A stretch of DNA of 64,000 nt from Mycobacterium sp. 852002-51163_SCH5372311 (GTDB lineage Bacteria; Actinomycetota; Actinomycetes; Mycobacteriales; Mycobacteriaceae): contig NZ_LZIJ01000171.1 in the NCBI RefSeq assembly GCF_001667115.1, positions 1 through 64,000 on the forward strand, written 5' to 3'. Positions 16,460 through 25,234 of this stretch are shown here, piece by piece. Each line of letters begins with the position of its first letter. Within the stretch, counting starts at the first letter, position 1. The notes beneath the pieces are model-generated. The model was not told the DNA's origin and did not search any database. It worked only from the letters and a program-made list of their open reading frames with translations. A program made the position numbers and the translations under genes.

Positions 16460-17821
16460 ATGGGGATCAAATACTGGAGCGTTGTCGACGCGCCGCGCGA
16501 CGAAGTCTTCGCGTGGCACGCCAGGCCTGGGGCATTCAACCGCCTGTCTCCGCCGTGGCAGCCCATGCGGCTGGTCACCGAAGCGGCCTCACTGAAGGAC
16601 GGGCGTGCCACGCTGGCGCTGCCCGGTGGTCTGCGCTGGGTCGCCGAACACCAGCCCGACGGCTACGATCCGCCACGCCGTTTCGTCGACACCATCGGCA
16701 GCGACGGGCCGGCTTCGCTGCCGGCACGAATCGTGGTGCGTTGGAGGCACGTCCATGAATTCGAAGATGTCCATGAATTCGAAGACGTCGCCGCATCCCA
16801 AACCCGGGTCATCGACCGGGTTGACACACCGGTTCCCGCGTCGGCTTTGCGACCCATGTTCGTCTACCGGCACCGGCAGTTGGCCGACGATCTGGCTGCG
16901 CACCGAGTGGCGGCCGAGCATGGTCTCGCTCCGGCGACCGTGGCGGTCACCGGGTCGTCGGGGCTGGTCGGTTCGGCATTGACCGCATTTCTGAGCACGG
17001 GCGGCCATCGCGTCGTCCGGCTGGTACGCCATACCCCGCGCACCCCGGATGAGCGGCAGTGGAGGCCCGACGACCCCGACCCGCAACTGCTGGCCGGCGT
17101 CGACGCGGTGATCCATCTGGCCGGCGCCTCGATCGCCGGACGCTTCACCGACGAGCACCGGAAGGCGGTGCGCGACAGCCGGATCGGCCCGACGCGGCGG
17201 CTGGCCGAACTGGTGGCTAGTACTCCCGTCAAGGCGTTCGTGTCCGCTTCGGCGATCGGATACTACGGGTACGACCGCGGCGACGAACCGCTCAGCGAAG
17301 ACAGCGATCGCGGCGACGGATTCCTCGCCGACGTCGTCGCGGATTGGGAGGACGCGACCGCCCCGGCGCAGCAGGCCGGTGTGCGGGTGGTCCGGGTGCG
17401 CACCGGCATCGTCCAGTCGCCACGCGGCGGAACGCTTCGGTTGATGCGTCCGCTGTTCAGCGCCGGATTGGGTGGGCGGCTCGGGGACGGCCGGCAGTGG
17501 TTGTCCTGGATCGGGATCGACGACCTGGTGGACATCTATCACAGGGCGGTGTGGGACAGCGCATTGTCCGGCGCGGTGAACGCTGTTGCGCCGCAACCGG
17601 TCCGCAACGTGGATTACACCCGCACCCTGGCTCATGTGCTGCGCCGTCCCGCGGTGTTGCCGGTGCCGCCGCTGGGGCCGCGGCTACTGCTCGGTGCGCA
17701 GGGTGCCCGCGAACTCGCATGCGCCAGCCAGCGGGTTGTCCCAGGCCGCCTCGACAAAGCCGGGCACCGGTTCCGTCAGCCAGACCTCGATCGGGCGTTA
17801 CGCCATCTTCTGGGTCACTGA
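16460..17821 (+). CDS. SRPBCC domain fused to SDR39U1/TIGR01777 epimerase-like domain
   Basis: A 453-residue fusion. Residues 1 to about 145 form a polyketide-cyclase-like START fold (YWSVVDAPRDEVFAWHARPGAF). From about 155 a Rossmann domain begins (VAVTGSSGLVGSALTAFL) with the extended-SDR features SASAIGYYGYDRG (Tyr in the active-site YYG region) and a C-terminal DUF1731 tail. Homologues of the epimerase half are related to the cell-division inhibitor-like YfcH/SulA-annotated proteins, but the reaction is unknown. Residues 98-109 are a perfect six-residue duplication (VHEFED twice) encoded by an 18-bp tandem repeat at 16751-16786. It sits at the edge of the accessory island. Confidence 0.85.
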   Translation: MGIKYWSVVDAPRDEVFAWHARPGAFNRLSPPWQPMRLVTEAASLKDGRATLALPGGLRWVAEHQPDGYDPPRRFVDTIGSDGPASLPARIVVRWRHVHEFEDVHEFEDVAASQTRVIDRVDTPVPASALRPMFVYRHRQLADDLAAHRVAAEHGLAPATVAVTGSSGLVGSALTAFLSTGGHRVVRLVRHTPRTPDERQWRPDDPDPQLLAGVDAVIHLAGASIAGRFTDEHRKAVRDSRIGPTRRLAELVASTPVKAFVSASAIGYYGYDRGDEPLSEDSDRGDGFLADVVADWEDATAPAQQAGVRVVRVRTGIVQSPRGGTLRLMRPLFSAGLGGRLGDGRQWLSWIGIDDLVDIYHRAVWDSALSGAVNAVAPQPVRNVDYTRTLAHVLRRPAVLPVPPLGPRLLLGAQGARELACASQRVVPGRLDKAGHRFRQPDLDRALRHLLGH

Positions 17822-17864
17822 GGCGGCCACGAGCGGCCCGTGAGAGGCGTTGTCGGTCAACCGC

Positions 17865-18536
17865 TTAACTCGCGTCCCTGCCCTCGCGGCTGCGCTGGTA
17901 GGCGCGCGCTCGCAAATCGGCCAGCCATTCCGGGTAGAGCTTCAGTCCGGGCGCTGTGTTGACGACCGGGTCGAACGACACGTCCTCGCCGTACTGTCCG
18001 TCGAGAACACGAGTGAGCGTCAGTCGGGCCAGCAGTACGAAATCGGATGTGCCACAGGCCTGATCGAGCACCACCTCGACTCCGCCCTGTTCGATCCGTT
18101 CTCGGAGCGCGTCCAGCGACACGCCCGGTCCTGGAATTTCGGTGGTGATCCGGGCCCGCAGCCACCAGTACTTCCCGCCGTAGCGCAGCGGCATCAGGGT
18201 GGTCATGTGCTGCCCGGTCCACGACGTCACCGGCCGTAACGCCAGCGTCCGGCCGAGAACCCCAGATCCGGCCGACACCAGCAGGACGTCCCAGGGTGTC
18301 GCATCCGCCGGAACGCGGAGAGCCAGGCCGATGAAGTCGGGCAATGCTGCTGGAGTCCCGGTGGCTTTGGACAGCCGGGCGACGACACCTGACGACGGGA
18401 TCGGCAGCCCGTCGGCCGCCGGCGCGATGCGTTCGACAGTTCCGTCGGCAAGCACACCAATCGGATGGAAGAACCGTTTGCCTCGAATGGCGGATCCCCA
18501 GCCGAAGGGGCGCGCAAGGAGATCGGAAAGGTTCAC
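17865..18536 (-). CDS. Conserved mycobacterial protein of unknown function
   Basis: A 223-residue soluble protein with no signal peptide or membrane segment. It begins MNLSDLLARPFGWG, then GKRFFHPIGVLADGTVER. I recall related mycobacterial proteins annotated loosely as phosphodiesterase, but no metal-binding HD or other phosphodiesterase motif is visible, so I do not adopt that name. Start GTG 18536 has no clear ribosome site. It is transcribed away from the MarR gene; the 243-base gap between them contains two CTTAACT motifs just upstream of this start, which suggests regulation with the island. Confidence 0.7.
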   Translation of the reverse strand: MNLSDLLARPFGWGSAIRGKRFFHPIGVLADGTVERIAPAADGLPIPSSGVVARLSKATGTPAALPDFIGLALRVPADATPWDVLLVSAGSGVLGRTLALRPVTSWTGQHMTTLMPLRYGGKYWWLRARITTEIPGPGVSLDALRERIEQGGVEVVLDQACGTSDFVLLARLTLTRVLDGQYGEDVSFDPVVNTAPGLKLYPEWLADLRARAYQRSREGRDAS

Positions 18537-18597
18537 TGGCGGCGAATTCCCGTTCTGCGCGGGCCGAAACCAGATCGCTGGTCGATGAATCAGATGA

Positions 18598-18620
18598 CTT
18601 AACTGTCAAATTTCTTAACT
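18598..18620. promoter_or_regulatory. Two CTTAACT motifs, candidate island regulator site
   Basis: CTTAACT occurs at 18598-18604 and 18614-18620, a 16-base period, in an unusually AT-rich patch between the gene at 17865-18536 and the divergent MarR gene. The same heptamer or its complement recurs at 28333, 30105 and 30131, all in the island. Confidence 0.45.
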
Positions 18621-18779
18621 GAAGCTCACCCTGTCCTGTATCTTCCGGAAGATCCCGGACTCACCGCAGCACCGCCAGGTCACTCGCCGCCTTGACAAGC
18701 GCCGACCCGAGGTTGGCCGCCCCCGCGTGAGTTTCGCCGATAAGCTGATCTGCGAATCGCTAAGAAGGATGCGGATCAA

Positions 18780-19340
18780 GTGACCAAGCGCGGCGCCGCT
18801 GAGCGACGACCAGACCGAGCCGAACTCGAAAAGCTGATGTCGGCTGACCTGCGGGCTCTTACTGCTCAAGCCGACCGCATAGGACGGCACTTCGCGCGCG
18901 GACACGACGTCAGCGGTAGCGATTTCCACGCCTTGCTGCACATCATGGTCGCCGAGTCGGCCGGAACGCCGTTGACGCTGGCCCAGTTGCGACAGCGGAT
19001 GGACATGTCGGCTCCCGCGATCACCTACCTGGTGGATCGGATGATCGACTCGGGACACATCAGGCGCGAGGCTGACCCGGCCGACCGGCGCAAGTCCCTT
19101 CTTCGCTATGAGAAGTCCGGCATGGCGCTGGCCCGTGCCTACTTCACTCCGCTCGGCGGCGAAGTGCGCTCCGCCATCGCCGAGCTGCCCGATCGCGATC
19201 TGGCCGCCGCGCATCGAGTTTTCACGGCAATGATCGCAGCGATGACAGCGTTCGAAGCAAAGGCCGCCAAACAAGCCGAATCGTCATCGACGGGTGCCAA
19301 GCGCGCCCCGGTCAAGGCGCGACGCCGCGTAGTTCGGTGA
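18780..19340 (+). CDS. MarR-family regulator (first of two paralogues in the island)
   Basis: A 186-residue winged-helix protein. The core runs from DFHALLHIMVAESAG, through the recognition region MDMSAPAITYLVDRMIDSG, to the wing EADPADRRKSLLRY. It is clearly paralogous to the MarR gene at 31530-32051, sharing the ALLHIMVAE, AITYLVDR and DRRK blocks and the DLAAAHRVF C-terminal helix. GTG 18780 has AAGGA about ten bases upstream; an internal ATG (MSADLRAL) is an alternative. It lies ahead of the carotenoid operon and is a good candidate for its regulator. Ligand or signal unknown. Confidence 0.88.
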   Translation: MTKRGAAERRPDRAELEKLMSADLRALTAQADRIGRHFARGHDVSGSDFHALLHIMVAESAGTPLTLAQLRQRMDMSAPAITYLVDRMIDSGHIRREADPADRRKSLLRYEKSGMALARAYFTPLGGEVRSAIAELPDRDLAAAHRVFTAMIAAMTAFEAKAAKQAESSSTGAKRAPVKARRRVVR

Positions 19341-19360
19341 AAGCTGGTGCCGCAACGTAC

Positions 19361-19630
19361 TCATCCGGGCCCAGACCCCGCGACGGGCGGCACGTCCGGC
19401 TCGGTTGGCACAGCAGTGCCCGTGTTGCCGTCAGGCCGGCGCTGAGCGGAGCGCTGCCATAACTTCCACGCCGCGACCACGCCCACGACAGCCAGCGTTA
19501 TGACGGCCGGCCAGAGCGCCAACTGGGCAAGCCACAAACGTCTTTGAATGCGTAACACTTTGCGTTCGGCACGCAGCACACGTCCCGACGCCGCTCGCAC
19601 GTCCACAGGGCGCAAATACCCAGACGCCAA
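19361..19630 (-). CDS. Small single-pass membrane protein, hypothetical
   Basis: An 89-residue frame with a basic N-terminal half, one hydrophobic helix (about residues 34-55, LALWPAVITLAVVGVVAAW) and a Pro/Gly-rich tail. The basic-helix-polar layout looks like a real small membrane protein, with the N-terminal side probably cytoplasmic. I do not recognise a family. It is convergent with the MarR gene, 20 bases apart. Confidence 0.5.
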   Translation of the reverse strand: MASGYLRPVDVRAASGRVLRAERKVLRIQRRLWLAQLALWPAVITLAVVGVVAAWKLWQRSAQRRPDGNTGTAVPTEPDVPPVAGSGPG

Positions 19631-19699
19631 GGGTTCAAAACGGCCAATGAGTCCGCTTTGAGACGACGCTCACTCGGTGCGCAGCTCCCGCCGAACGAT

Positions 19700-19726
19700 G
19701 TTTGACGAACAGTGCCCAATGGGAAT
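19700..19726 (+). promoter_or_regulatory. Possible SigF-type promoter for the CsbD-like gene
   Basis: GTTT at 19700-19703 and GGGAAT at 19721-19726 with a 17-base spacer resemble mycobacterial SigF promoters (GGTTT/GGGTAT class). It lies 77 bases before the GTG of the CsbD-like gene, a stress-protein family often under general stress control. Weak evidence. Confidence 0.3.
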
Positions 19727-19802
19727 GGTGAGTTATCGGCGGGCGAGCCGACGCCGCCTATGGGAAATATCGGGGCATGTCGAGAGGCATCAGGAGGTAG
19801 AA

Positions 19803-20036
19803 GTGGCAGAGCGAAGTGGACCCTTGGAGGCCGTCAGCGGCATCGTCGAGGGCGTGAAGGGAAAGGTCAAGGAAGTCGTCAGCATCGTGACCCGTAACGA
19901 CCAGCTGGGTCGCGAGGGCAGGGCGCAGCAGGACAAAGGCGAGGCGCAACGCGACGCGGCCAAGAGGGAAGCCGAGGCGGAGTCGGCCCGAGCCAGTGCC
20001 AAAGCCGCTGAGGAGCGGCAAAAGAGGAACCAGTAG
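19803..20036 (+). CDS. CsbD-like / microaggregate-binding-protein-like small stress protein
   Basis: A 77-residue hydrophilic, mostly helical protein: GIVEGVKGKVKEVVSIVTRNDQL, then an Ala/Glu/Arg/Lys-rich helix with repeated AxxEAExARA. This is the pattern of CsbD-type and mycobacterial microaggregate-binding-like proteins. GTG 19803 is chosen because AGGAGG lies six bases upstream; earlier ATG codons in the frame lack this. The function of the family is not settled, but members are often induced by general stress. A strong terminator follows directly. Confidence 0.75.
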   Translation: MAERSGPLEAVSGIVEGVKGKVKEVVSIVTRNDQLGREGRAQQDKGEAQRDAAKREAEAESARASAKAAEERQKRNQ

Positions 20037-20048
20037 CTCACTCTTACC

Positions 20049-20096
20049 CGTGATGGGCCCAGCCGGTTTTCCGGCTGGGCCCATCACGTTTGTTTT
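20049..20096 (+). terminator. Strong intrinsic terminator after the CsbD-like gene
   Basis: A perfect 18-bp stem (20049-20066 with 20071-20088), loop TTTT, followed by TTTGTTTT. It is the best terminator in the window and isolates the CsbD-like gene from the crt operon. Confidence 0.93.
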
Positions 20097-20133
20097 GCCG
20101 AGGCACGTGCCCTCTGGACAGCGCATCACACTA

Positions 20134-20162
20134 TTCAGTAAGTTAACGTTTAAGATGCTGAA
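20134..20162. promoter_or_regulatory. AT-rich palindromic site upstream of crtE
   Basis: TTCAG (20134-20138) and CTGAA (20158-20162) flank AAGTTAACGTTTAAG. The inner AGTTAAC differs by one base from AGTTAAG, the complement of the recurring CTTAACT motif. It is about 160 bases upstream of crtE, in an otherwise GC-rich leader. Confidence 0.4.
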
Positions 20163-20323
20163 CTTATGCTGCGGCTCAACGGTCAGACGACGGCGCAGGC
20201 TCAAAGCGGATCGTGCGAGCCAGACGTCCGGCGTTTAGCGCTGCCGGGGCAGGGTATGACGGCGGGTGTTCGAGCGATTCAAACCGTGCCGCCCAAGCCA
20301 TTCGAAAGGGGGTAGCGGGGTAA

Positions 20324-21442
20324 ATGCGTGCTGCGTCACCGAGGATGGGGCTGGTCCCCACGCCGGCGGGCTGGTCGGTCGCTGACGACTTCGGCGCTTG
20401 GCGTTCGAGTGTGCGAAGGGCTGTCCTCGCGGCACTCGCGGACTTTGTCGCCTCACGCCGCGCCGCCGATCTTGACGCCGTGTGCATCGATGCTGTCGGC
20501 GACGTGTTGGCGGAGTTCGTCCGTGGCGGCAAATGCCTGCGATCCACCTTTATGTACCTGGGGTGGTTGTGCGGCGCGCCGCCGAGTGATGCGGCGTTAC
20601 GCGCCGCGGCGAGCTTGGAGTTGCTGCACACCTTCGCGCTCATGCACGACGACGTGATGGATGATTCGGCGCAACGGCGTGGCCGGCCCTCGGCGCACGT
20701 TAAATTCGCGATCTGGCACCGCGAACGCGGCTTGCCCGGCTCGGCCCGGCGGTTCGGCGAATCGTCGGCCATTCTGCTGGGCGATCTCTGTCTGATCTGG
20801 GCCGAGAAGATGCTGCGGGAAAGCGGTGTCGACCCGCGGTGTCTACAGCGAACCTGGTCGCGCTACGACGCCATGCGCATCGAGCTTGCGGTGGGCCAGT
20901 TCGCCGACTTGACGTCCGATGTCCGTCAGATGCCGACCCTGAAGGATGTGCTGGACGTGGCACGGCGCAAATCCGGCAACTACACCGTGCGCCGCCCGCT
21001 GGAAATCGGCGCGGCGATGGCCGGCTGCGACGATCGCACCTTGTCCAGCCTTGGCCGCTACGGCGTCGCGGTCGGCGAAGCGTTTCAGCTTCGTGACGAC
21101 CTGCTGGGGGTCTTCGGCTCACCCGAGCTAACCGGAAAGCCTTGCGGTGGAGACCTAATCGAACGCAAGGCGACCAGCGTCATCGTGGCCGCCCACCAGA
21201 TGGCCGAGGGGCCGGCCCGACGAGAGCTGGCCGAACTTGTGAACAGCGACGTGCTCGACAACGCAGCGGTGGAGCGCTGGAAAGCAGCGATTTTCGCAAC
21301 CGGGGCAGTGCAGTGGATTGAAGACATGATCAGTCGTCGCGTGGTGGCTGCCCGGAAGGCGTTGAGCGACATGGCTATCGACGACGAGATTCGCACCGCG
21401 TTGGCGAATATGGCCGTCGCCTGCACGGAACGCCGCGAATGA
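20324..21442 (+). CDS. crtE: Geranylgeranyl diphosphate synthase CrtE
   Basis: A 372-residue trans-isoprenyl diphosphate synthase that makes the C20 precursor of phytoene. The first Asp-rich motif is HDDVMDD (DDVMD at 109-113); the second is LRDDLLG near residue 255, in the shortened DDxxG form. GGKCLRSTF near residue 70 fits the IPP-binding region. It heads the carotenoid operon and overlaps crtI by 4 bases. The start codon ATG 20324 follows a GGGGGTAG stretch; an internal ATG eight codons in is possible. Confidence 0.93.
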   Translation: MRAASPRMGLVPTPAGWSVADDFGAWRSSVRRAVLAALADFVASRRAADLDAVCIDAVGDVLAEFVRGGKCLRSTFMYLGWLCGAPPSDAALRAAASLELLHTFALMHDDVMDDSAQRRGRPSAHVKFAIWHRERGLPGSARRFGESSAILLGDLCLIWAEKMLRESGVDPRCLQRTWSRYDAMRIELAVGQFADLTSDVRQMPTLKDVLDVARRKSGNYTVRRPLEIGAAMAGCDDRTLSSLGRYGVAVGEAFQLRDDLLGVFGSPELTGKPCGGDLIERKATSVIVAAHQMAEGPARRELAELVNSDVLDNAAVERWKAAIFATGAVQWIEDMISRRVVAARKALSDMAIDDEIRTALANMAVACTERRE

Positions 21443-22971
21443 CAATGCGAACAATTGGCGGACGAGGCGACCACGTCGTCGTGATCGGCGCGGGCCTGGC
21501 GGGCCTCTCGGCGGCGCTGCACCTGGCCGGCCGGGGCCGGCAGGTCACCGTGGTAGAGCGCCACCCATGGCCGGGCGGACGGGCCGGCCGGCTCGATATC
21601 GACGGCTACCGGATAGACACCGGCCCAACCGTGCTCACGATGCCCGAGGTCATCGACGAGGTATTCGCGGCCGTAGGCGAGACCATGTCCGACCATCTGG
21701 ATCTGCTGCCGGTCGATCCCGCTTACCACGCCGTGTTCGCCGACGGCAGTTCCCTGCGGGTCCATGCTGATCCCGACCAAATGGCAGCAGCCGTCGAGGA
21801 ATTCGCGGGTCCCCGGCAAGCCGCGGGCTACCGGCGGCTGCGCGGATGGCTGGAGCGCCTGTACCGCACCGAATTCGACGGTTTCATCGCCGCCAACTTC
21901 GACTCCCCGCTGTCCTTGCTCAACCCGCAGTTGGCGCGGCTGGCCTCGATCGGCGGCTTTCGCAAGTGGGACCGAATGGTCAACCGCTACATCTCCGACC
22001 CGCGGTTGCAGCGGGTCTTCACTTTCCAGTCGCTCTACGCCGGGGTGGCGCCGCGGGACGCCCTGGCGGTCTATGCGGTCATCGCCTACATGGACACCAT
22101 CTCGGGTGTGGTGTTTCCGCGCGGCGGAGTGCGGGCACTCCCCGAAGCACTCGCCGCTGCCGCCGTCGGCGCCGGCGTCAGGTTCTGCTACAACACCGCA
22201 GTTTCCGGGCTGGAAAGCGGCGGTGGGCAGGTCAGCGCCGTGCACACCGACAACGAACGCATCCCCTGCGACGCGGTGGTGCTCACCACCGAACTGCCGC
22301 AGACCTATGCGCTGCTCGGTAGAACACCACGCCGCGCGGTCGCACTGCGTCCGTCGCCATCGGCCGTTGTGGTCCATGCCGGATGTCGCAGCACCGTACC
22401 GGAAACAGCGCATCACACCATCTTGTTCGGTGAAGCGTGGAATGACACGTTCACCGACATCATTCGAGACGGTCAGCTCATGCGGGATCCATCGTTGCTG
22501 GTGACCCGTCCGACCGCGACCGACGCAACGCTGGCGCCGGCCGGACGCGATCTGCTGTATGTACTGGCACCCGCGCCCAACCTCACCCGGGGCCGCATCG
22601 ATTGGGACGGGGCCGGTAAACCCTACGCGGACAAGATGTTCGAGTGCGTCGAGCAACGGCTGATACCCCGCTTGCGGGAGCATGCAAAAGTACTCGACGT
22701 CGTCACACCTGCCGACTGGGCCCGTCAGGGCATGGCGGCCGGCAGCCCATTCGCGGTTGCTCACACCTTCGCGCAGACCGGTCCGTTCCGGCCGGCGAAT
22801 ATGGTCCGCGGGATTGACAACGCGGTGCTTGCCGGGTCGTCCACCGTGCCCGGCGTCGGCGTGCCCACCGCGCTGATCTCGGGGCGACTCGCCGCCGATC
22901 GCGTCACGGGCTCAGCCCGATCCGCCACTCGCGCACAGACGCACCTCGATCTGAAGGCCGGACGATCGTGA
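21439..22971 (+). CDS. crtI: Phytoene desaturase CrtI
   Basis: A 510-residue FAD-dependent desaturase that converts phytoene to lycopene. The dinucleotide motif VVVIGAGLAGLSAALHLAG is at the N-terminus, followed by ERHPWPGGRAG. The C-terminal bacterial phytoene dehydrogenase signature region is around NAVLAGSSTVPGVGVPTALISG, including the second FAD-contact segment. It overlaps crtE and crtB by 4 bases each. Confidence 0.95.
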   Translation: MTMRTIGGRGDHVVVIGAGLAGLSAALHLAGRGRQVTVVERHPWPGGRAGRLDIDGYRIDTGPTVLTMPEVIDEVFAAVGETMSDHLDLLPVDPAYHAVFADGSSLRVHADPDQMAAAVEEFAGPRQAAGYRRLRGWLERLYRTEFDGFIAANFDSPLSLLNPQLARLASIGGFRKWDRMVNRYISDPRLQRVFTFQSLYAGVAPRDALAVYAVIAYMDTISGVVFPRGGVRALPEALAAAAVGAGVRFCYNTAVSGLESGGGQVSAVHTDNERIPCDAVVLTTELPQTYALLGRTPRRAVALRPSPSAVVVHAGCRSTVPETAHHTILFGEAWNDTFTDIIRDGQLMRDPSLLVTRPTATDATLAPAGRDLLYVLAPAPNLTRGRIDWDGAGKPYADKMFECVEQRLIPRLREHAKVLDVVTPADWARQGMAAGSPFAVAHTFAQTGPFRPANMVRGIDNAVLAGSSTVPGVGVPTALISGRLAADRVTGSARSATRAQTHLDLKAGRS

Positions 22972-23897
22972 TCCGCAGCGAGTTGGACGCCGCAGGAATC
23001 GACGATCCCCGGCTGCGAGACGGCTATCGCCGCTGCCGGGAAATCAATGCCGCCCATGGCCGTACCTTCTTTTTGGCGACCCGGCTGCTCGCCCCCGATC
23101 AACGGCCGCCGGTACACGCGCTCTACGGATTCGCGCGTTACGCCGACGACATCCTCGACGACCTCGATCCGGACATCGGCGGTGAAATACGGGCCCGACG
23201 GTTGCAGCAGCTTGCGGACCAGTTCTTCGAAGACGAAGAACACCAAGCCAATCCGGTACTCGTCGCGGTGTCCCACACCGCGCGCCGCTACCAGATCAGC
23301 ACCGAGTTGTTCGACGACTTCCTGGCGTCGATGCGAATGGACCTCACGGTCACCGACTATCCCGACCGCCGGGCGCTCAACGTCTACATGCGTGGCTCTG
23401 CCGAAGCCATTGGCCTGCAACTACTTCCGATACTGGGCACGGTGTGCGCCCGCGAACAGGCCGCACCCTATGCGGCCGCACTCGGCAGGGCGTTTCAGCT
23501 CACCAATTTCCTGCGCGACATCGACGAAGATCTGCTACGCGGCCGGGTTTATCTGCCTGCCGACGAATTGTGCGCTTTCGGCGTCAACCGCGACCTACTG
23601 ATGTGGTGTCATACGCAGCGCCGCACCGATCGGCGGGTCCGGCAGGCGTTGGCAGCCCAGCATGAAATCGCGCGGGAGGCTTACCGGTTCGCTGCAGCCG
23701 GAATCGGTACGCTCACGCCACGCTCGCGACCCTGCGTGGCGACAGCGACCGCGCTGTATTCGGAAATCCTGGATTGCATCGAAGCAAGCGACTTCGCAGT
23801 GTTCAGTCACCGGGCAACCGTCGGCAGAGCACGACGGCTGCAGGTGGCCGGCGCCGGCCTGATGCGTGCGTGGCGGGCACGAAACGGCGCCGCATGA
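22968..23897 (+). CDS. crtB: Phytoene synthase CrtB
   Basis: A 309-residue squalene/phytoene synthase that joins two GGPP molecules. The two Asp-rich metal-binding motifs are YADDILDDLD and LRDIDEDLLRGRVYLP. The start GTG 22968 sits in the crtI stop (GTGA) and the gene overlaps crtYc by 4 bases. Membrane-associated by family. Confidence 0.96.
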   Translation: MIRSELDAAGIDDPRLRDGYRRCREINAAHGRTFFLATRLLAPDQRPPVHALYGFARYADDILDDLDPDIGGEIRARRLQQLADQFFEDEEHQANPVLVAVSHTARRYQISTELFDDFLASMRMDLTVTDYPDRRALNVYMRGSAEAIGLQLLPILGTVCAREQAAPYAAALGRAFQLTNFLRDIDEDLLRGRVYLPADELCAFGVNRDLLMWCHTQRRTDRRVRQALAAQHEIAREAYRFAAAGIGTLTPRSRPCVATATALYSEILDCIEASDFAVFSHRATVGRARRLQVAGAGLMRAWRARNGAA

Positions 23898-24217
23898 GCG
23901 ATCGTTGGCAATACCTTCTGGTCCTGGCGGCATGCCTGGTGATCACCGCGCCGCTGGAGCTTTTCGGTGCCGGCGTCTACCGCAGATGGCGGCGCGCCGC
24001 CCGGGCCGTTCTGCCGGTGGCTGTGCTGTTTCTCGTCTGGGACGAGATCGCGGTCGCAGGACATGTATGGAACTACGACAGCCACTACCTCACTGGCGTG
24101 AGCATCCCGTTCGGAGTGCCGATCGAAGAGGTGTTGTTCTTCCTCGTCATTCCGCTGTGCGCGCTGCTGACCTACAACGCGGTGAGCACCATCCTCGGTC
24201 GGTTCAAACGCCGATGA
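23894..24217 (+). CDS. crtYc: Lycopene cyclase subunit CrtYc
   Basis: A 107-residue membrane protein with three predicted helices. The conserved acidic motif PIEEVLFF is present. In actinobacteria two small proteins, CrtYc and CrtYd, form a heterodimeric lycopene beta-cyclase giving beta-carotene; this is the first of them. It is coupled by 4-base overlaps on both sides. Confidence 0.93.
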   Translation: MSDRWQYLLVLAACLVITAPLELFGAGVYRRWRRAARAVLPVAVLFLVWDEIAVAGHVWNYDSHYLTGVSIPFGVPIEEVLFFLVIPLCALLTYNAVSTILGRFKRR

Positions 24218-24525
24218 CCGGTCTCGGCTACACCGTTCCGGCGGCCGCGGCCGTCGTGATTGTCTGCACATCAGAACTGATGCTGTTGCGTACCGGTCTG
24301 TTTCGGCGTCCGGCCTACTGGCTGTCGATGCTGATCGTGCTCGGCTTCCAGATCCCGGTCGACGGCTGGCTGACGAAACTGAGCTCCCCCATCGTCAGCT
24401 ACGACCAGCGCCATATCATCGGTCTGCGGTTTCCGTTCGACATACCGATCGAAGATTTCCTGTTCGGGTTCGCATTGGCCACCGCGGTGCTGCTGTTATG
24501 GGAGCGGCAACATGGGCGTCCATGA
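24214..24525 (+). CDS. crtYd: Lycopene cyclase subunit CrtYd
   Basis: A 103-residue membrane protein with three predicted helices and the second-subunit version of the acidic motif, PIEDFLFGF. It partners CrtYc. Start ATG 24214 overlaps the crtYc stop; the 3' end overlaps the next gene by 14 bases. Confidence 0.93.
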   Translation: MTGLGYTVPAAAAVVIVCTSELMLLRTGLFRRPAYWLSMLIVLGFQIPVDGWLTKLSSPIVSYDQRHIIGLRFPFDIPIEDFLFGFALATAVLLLWERQHGRP

Positions 24526-25234
24526 AGCGCGCTTGCGCCTCGGCGGCCTGTCGGATGCGTTCGACGTCGGCGCCGCCGCATACGACCGATTGGTCGGCGC
24601 CAGTCCGGGCTACCATGCGGATTTGTGTCTCTCGGCGCGGCGCATGCGAATCCCGTTACGCGGCAGGGGTTTGCGGCTGCTGGACGCCGGATGCGGGACC
24701 GGCGCATCGACTGCCGCATTGCTTGCAGTCGCACCCGAAGCCGACGTCATCGCGGTCGACGCGTCACGCCGAATGCTAGACATGGCGCTCGCCAAGAACT
24801 GGCCCGCCTCAGTGCGATTCGTGCATGCATCCGTAGCGGAACTCGATGCGCACGGCATCACCGGACCGTTCGACGGTATCTTTGCCGCCTACCTGGTGCG
24901 CAATCTGGCCGACCGGGACAGCCAGCTGCGCAGCTTTTTCAGGCTGCTACGGCCGGGTGGCACTTTGGCAGTCCACGAGTATTCGGTGCGTGATTCGCCT
25001 GCGGCAGCCGGAGTTTGGCGGGCGGTCTGCTGGGGCATCATCATCCCGGCCGGCTGGTGGTACACCCGCGACACCACACTTTATCGGTACTTGCTGCGTA
25101 GCGTTCTGACATTCGACGGCGCCGCACAGTTTCGCCGGCGGCTCGCCGATGCCGGGTTCACCGCCGTGCACAGCGAAACGATGCCCGGCTGGCGGACCAA
25201 CATCGTGCACACCTTTCTGGCGGATGCGCCATGA
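24512..25234 (+). CDS. crtT: Class I SAM methyltransferase, CrtT-like
   Basis: A 240-residue methyltransferase with motif I LLDAGCGTGASTAALL and post-motif FVHASVAELDA; the C-terminal half has a hydrophobic patch (WGIIIPAGWWYTRD). Streptomyces isorenieratene clusters contain a methyltransferase gene, crtT, next to crtU; here too it immediately precedes the crtU-like gene with a 4-base overlap. The CrtT reaction is not firmly known, and a ubiquinone/menaquinone-type methyltransferase is the general-fold alternative. Confidence 0.75.
   Translation: MGVHEARLRLGGLSDAFDVGAAAYDRLVGASPGYHADLCLSARRMRIPLRGRGLRLLDAGCGTGASTAALLAVAPEADVIAVDASRRMLDMALAKNWPASVRFVHASVAELDAHGITGPFDGIFAAYLVRNLADRDSQLRSFFRLLRPGGTLAVHEYSVRDSPAAAGVWRAVCWGIIIPAGWWYTRDTTLYRYLLRSVLTFDGAAQFRRRLADAGFTAVHSETMPGWRTNIVHTFLADAP

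Noticed and set aside
17865..18536. Naming this gene a phosphodiesterase
   Set aside because: I recall that label on related entries, but there is no metal-binding or phosphodiesterase motif in the sequence.
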